The notes below the pieces were generated by a model, which saw only the letters and a list, made by a program, of their open reading frames with translations, made no database searches and was not told where the DNA came from. This document shows positions 61,701 through 64,000 of a stretch of 64,000 nt of DNA, one piece after another. The stretch spans positions 124,001 through 188,000 of the forward strand of contig WIXG01000122.1 of the NCBI GenBank assembly GCA_009869945.1, given 5' to 3'. This stretch comes from Mesaphorura yosii. Taxonomy: Eukaryota; Arthropoda; Collembola; Poduromorpha; Tullbergiidae. The translations under genes and the position numbers were made by a program. Each line of letters begins with the position of its first letter. The stretch's first letter is position 1.

Positions 61701-64000
61701 AGTACGTCAGCGTCGTCACGGGCAATGCCACATTTGAAAAAACGCTTGTGAACGGGAATAGAAAGAACATCATCTGCTACTTTTTACTTTCGTGCACTCG
61801 GGTCGGTTTGTTCCGAATTCTAAATTCAGTTTCAGAACCTTTTGCTTCCTCTTTACTGTATTTATTTATTATTTGCTCTCACTTTTGCTGTTGCTCCTCT
61901 TGAATTCCCTTTGATGGTGGCTGGAATTGAAAGGAAGGGGGAAATTAAATATAAAAGCATGACGCATTTTGCACAGCGATAATGAAAGTGAAGGTGAGCT
62001 CCGTACTGCATTATGATTAATATCGCAGATGAAAATAATTCACTCAGTGAGGCAGGCAGGCAGGCAGGCAGGGACTTAAAGTGAGTCTGGGGAGAAAATG
62101 TATAATAATGGCAATCCGTGCCGTGCAGCTCGCAGTTCGCAAGCTTCTCATTGTGCAATTGAACGGTGGAATCAAGGTAGTTCAGTTCTGATTCTGAATC
62201 ATGGACCATTCCCTTCCAAACTAGGCACAATGCGAGCAGACAGCACAGACTTCAATCGGAATCGGGCTGTGGAGCTCTGTTCTGTTTTTTTGATTCGAAT
62301 GTGATTCTGTGTGCGAGTGCGAGGTCCACTTTTGTTTCGCATCTGACGACTCTCAACTCCCTGGTGCTGTTAATTGTGTTCTAAACCAGAGTACATACGA
62401 GATTAAATTGCCTGCCCAGGATTTCGTTCATAGCACAGCGGCACGGCACGGGTACTACGTTACAAGCAGCAATGGTCCACGCGAACATAAATATATTTAT
62501 AAGAAAATCAATCGGCTTTGATGGCAGCGCGTCTGCCCTGCCTTGGCTGTCGCGAGAAGTGAGAACATCCTGTTTGATAATTCGGCCTCCTTGGAGACCG
62601 ACATCAATTTGCATATTTCATTTATTCACGGGCATTGATTGAAAATCCCACTGTGAAAATGTTCCAGTTAATCCCGTGTGCAGCTCAGGCTTCCTGTGAT
62701 TTTACTCAATGTCAGCCGACGGCTGGTAAAGTTTTTCTCTTAAATCCATGTCGGGTCGGTCGGAAATTACGAAAGCTCAATGAACTCAATTATCGTCCGC
62801 AGCCTGCGTTTGACAGAGGATTTATCAAAGGAGTTTCCTGCACGATGCAGGTAGAAAAGTGTAGAAAAGGTTCGGGCGCAAAATGACTCTATGACTTGTC
62901 TTCCAAAGTTTAAGCTAAAGCTTCTTAAGACGGTTTTGATCTTCACGGTTCGCTCAGCAGAAATCAAAGCCTTTGCAGTCGAGAGGGGAACGTCTTACCT
63001 TTGCTATTGCTTTGCGAGAGCAGGTTTAAAAATATTATGGTCAATAATATTATTAATGGTGACTTACTGTTATGCAACAATAACAATATAATACTTTTCA
63101 AATAAAGAAGCAAAACGAAAAAATTCACCTGCTGATTAGAGAGAGAAAGACAGGTCTCTTCAGAGGAGGAAGAAGAAGGCACGCGGGCTTCTTGAAGAAA
63201 GAAATTCCACAAGACAAGACCCAGAAATCAGAATCTATCCCTTTCTCTTCCTATTGTTGGCAGGAATAGGCGGGGGTAGTCCGCTCGGCTCGCTCTTTCT
63301 CTGCCCGACGCGACGTCAAAAGTATGTGGCCAGCTTGAGGCCAAGGCGGAGAATCTTCTTTGCACTTCCTGGACTTGATGCATTTGCTCTGTTTTTGTTG
63401 GAGATTCCCAGCTAACAAAACATTTCAGTAATTAAAGTTTTCCTTGTCCCTTGTAATACAACTTTTGCGATAAGATTACGATGAGGCAACGCTTTGTTCG
63501 TTTATTCCGACCGTTATGAAATAATGCCTGACCTAGTCAAGTCAAGTGCCATACAATGCAGGCAGCTAAGAATTTGAAAGTTATTTAATTTCGTTTTCCG
63601 AGAGCAGATCAGAAAAATTCGTGTGATGTAGTGCGCGGGTAAAATAATTCGGTTTGTAAAGTATGACGGTATTCGTATGAAGACGAAGATGCGTGAAGGG
63701 TTGAAATTAATTTGAACAGTAGCCCGCTGAGGCACAGATTTTATGGCTCCTGTTCATTACCGCACGCCAACACATTCTCATCGAGACTAAATGCATACTG
63801 CCTATTGCTAAAATGCCTAAAGTGAAACTTTGGGAAGAACTTCTTTTCGGCTGATGACAAACGTACGCCGAGCTGAATTATGCGCTGTGAAGTTATGATG
63901 GATCATGTTGAGGTGTGGAAAGAAGTGGCTAATGGTCGATTGCTCTGCGGTGGTCAGCGAGCCAGCGTTCCTCATTACTTTACAAAACTTTGAGCTGCGT
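58725..64000. other. Cyclin D intron 3 (incomplete) or beyond
   Basis: No further cyclin D exon was found: the expected second cyclin fold (a MYPPS-like segment) is absent on the plus strand. The stretch therefore appears to be intron running off the window. Open frames (for example 59815-60201 minus, 128 codons) have no recognised motif. A GGCA tetranucleotide run lies at 62051-62071. Confidence 0.5.
62051..62071. repeat. GGCA microsatellite, five units
   Basis: Five GGCA units inside the cyclin D intron. Confidence 0.85.

Noticed and set aside
58725-64000. Missing cyclin D exons encoding the second cyclin fold
   Set aside because: I looked for the conserved segment on the plus strand and found nothing convincing; the exons most likely lie beyond the window rather than being lost.

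Overview
This window is animal nuclear DNA. Genes are split into many exons with GT-AG introns (plus one or two GC-AG introns), there are no operons, and long stretches are non-coding. A CLIP-domain serine protease homolog is an arthropod gene type, so an arthropod is the best fit. The very short introns in KDM5 (mostly 54-98 bases) suggest a compact-intron lineage such as a branchiopod crustacean or a springtail, but I cannot name the species.

Six protein genes can be supported. From left to right they are: (1) the 5' part of a MAPKAPK2/3-type kinase (minus strand, 1897 to 245, running off the left edge); (2) a small three-exon protein with an F-box-like segment (minus, 9032-8398); (3) GMPPB, mannose-1-phosphate guanylyltransferase beta (plus, 10545-12526, complete); (4) KDM5/Lid, the H3K4 histone demethylase (minus, 21136-13908, complete, about 22 exons); (5) a CLIP-domain serine protease homolog whose catalytic serine is replaced by glycine (minus, 31164-26802, complete, 8 exons); (6) the first three coding exons of cyclin D (plus, 51716-58724, running off the right edge). 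I rebuilt each exon chain by hand from splice sites, reading phase and family similarity; summed exon lengths are multiples of three for all complete genes.

Layout: the left 21 kb is gene-rich. The F-box-like gene and GMPPB are divergent; GMPPB and KDM5 are convergent with about 1.4 kb between stop codons. The right 33 kb is sparse: about 20 kb between the protease homolog and cyclin D holds no gene I can recognise, and cyclin D introns are about 1.2, 5.1 and more than 5.2 kb. The non-coding parts hold a decayed 0.4 kb duplication (2.3/3.3 kb), a decayed five-copy array upstream of KDM5 (21.4-21.6 kb), a 70-base tandem duplication (34.3 kb) and several short CAG/CTG and GCCT tracts.

The genes do not form one pathway. 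They cover stress signalling (MAPKAPK2), sugar-nucleotide supply for glycosylation (GMPPB), chromatin (KDM5), haemolymph immunity (protease homolog) and G1 control (cyclin D). I found no CRISPR array, rRNA, tRNA or intact transposon, and no clearly new multi-gene system. The most notable points are a KDM5 without a third PHD finger, a MAPKAPK2 with a roughly 255-residue low-complexity N-terminus, and short upstream exons that add in-frame N-terminal residues to GMPPB and KDM5.
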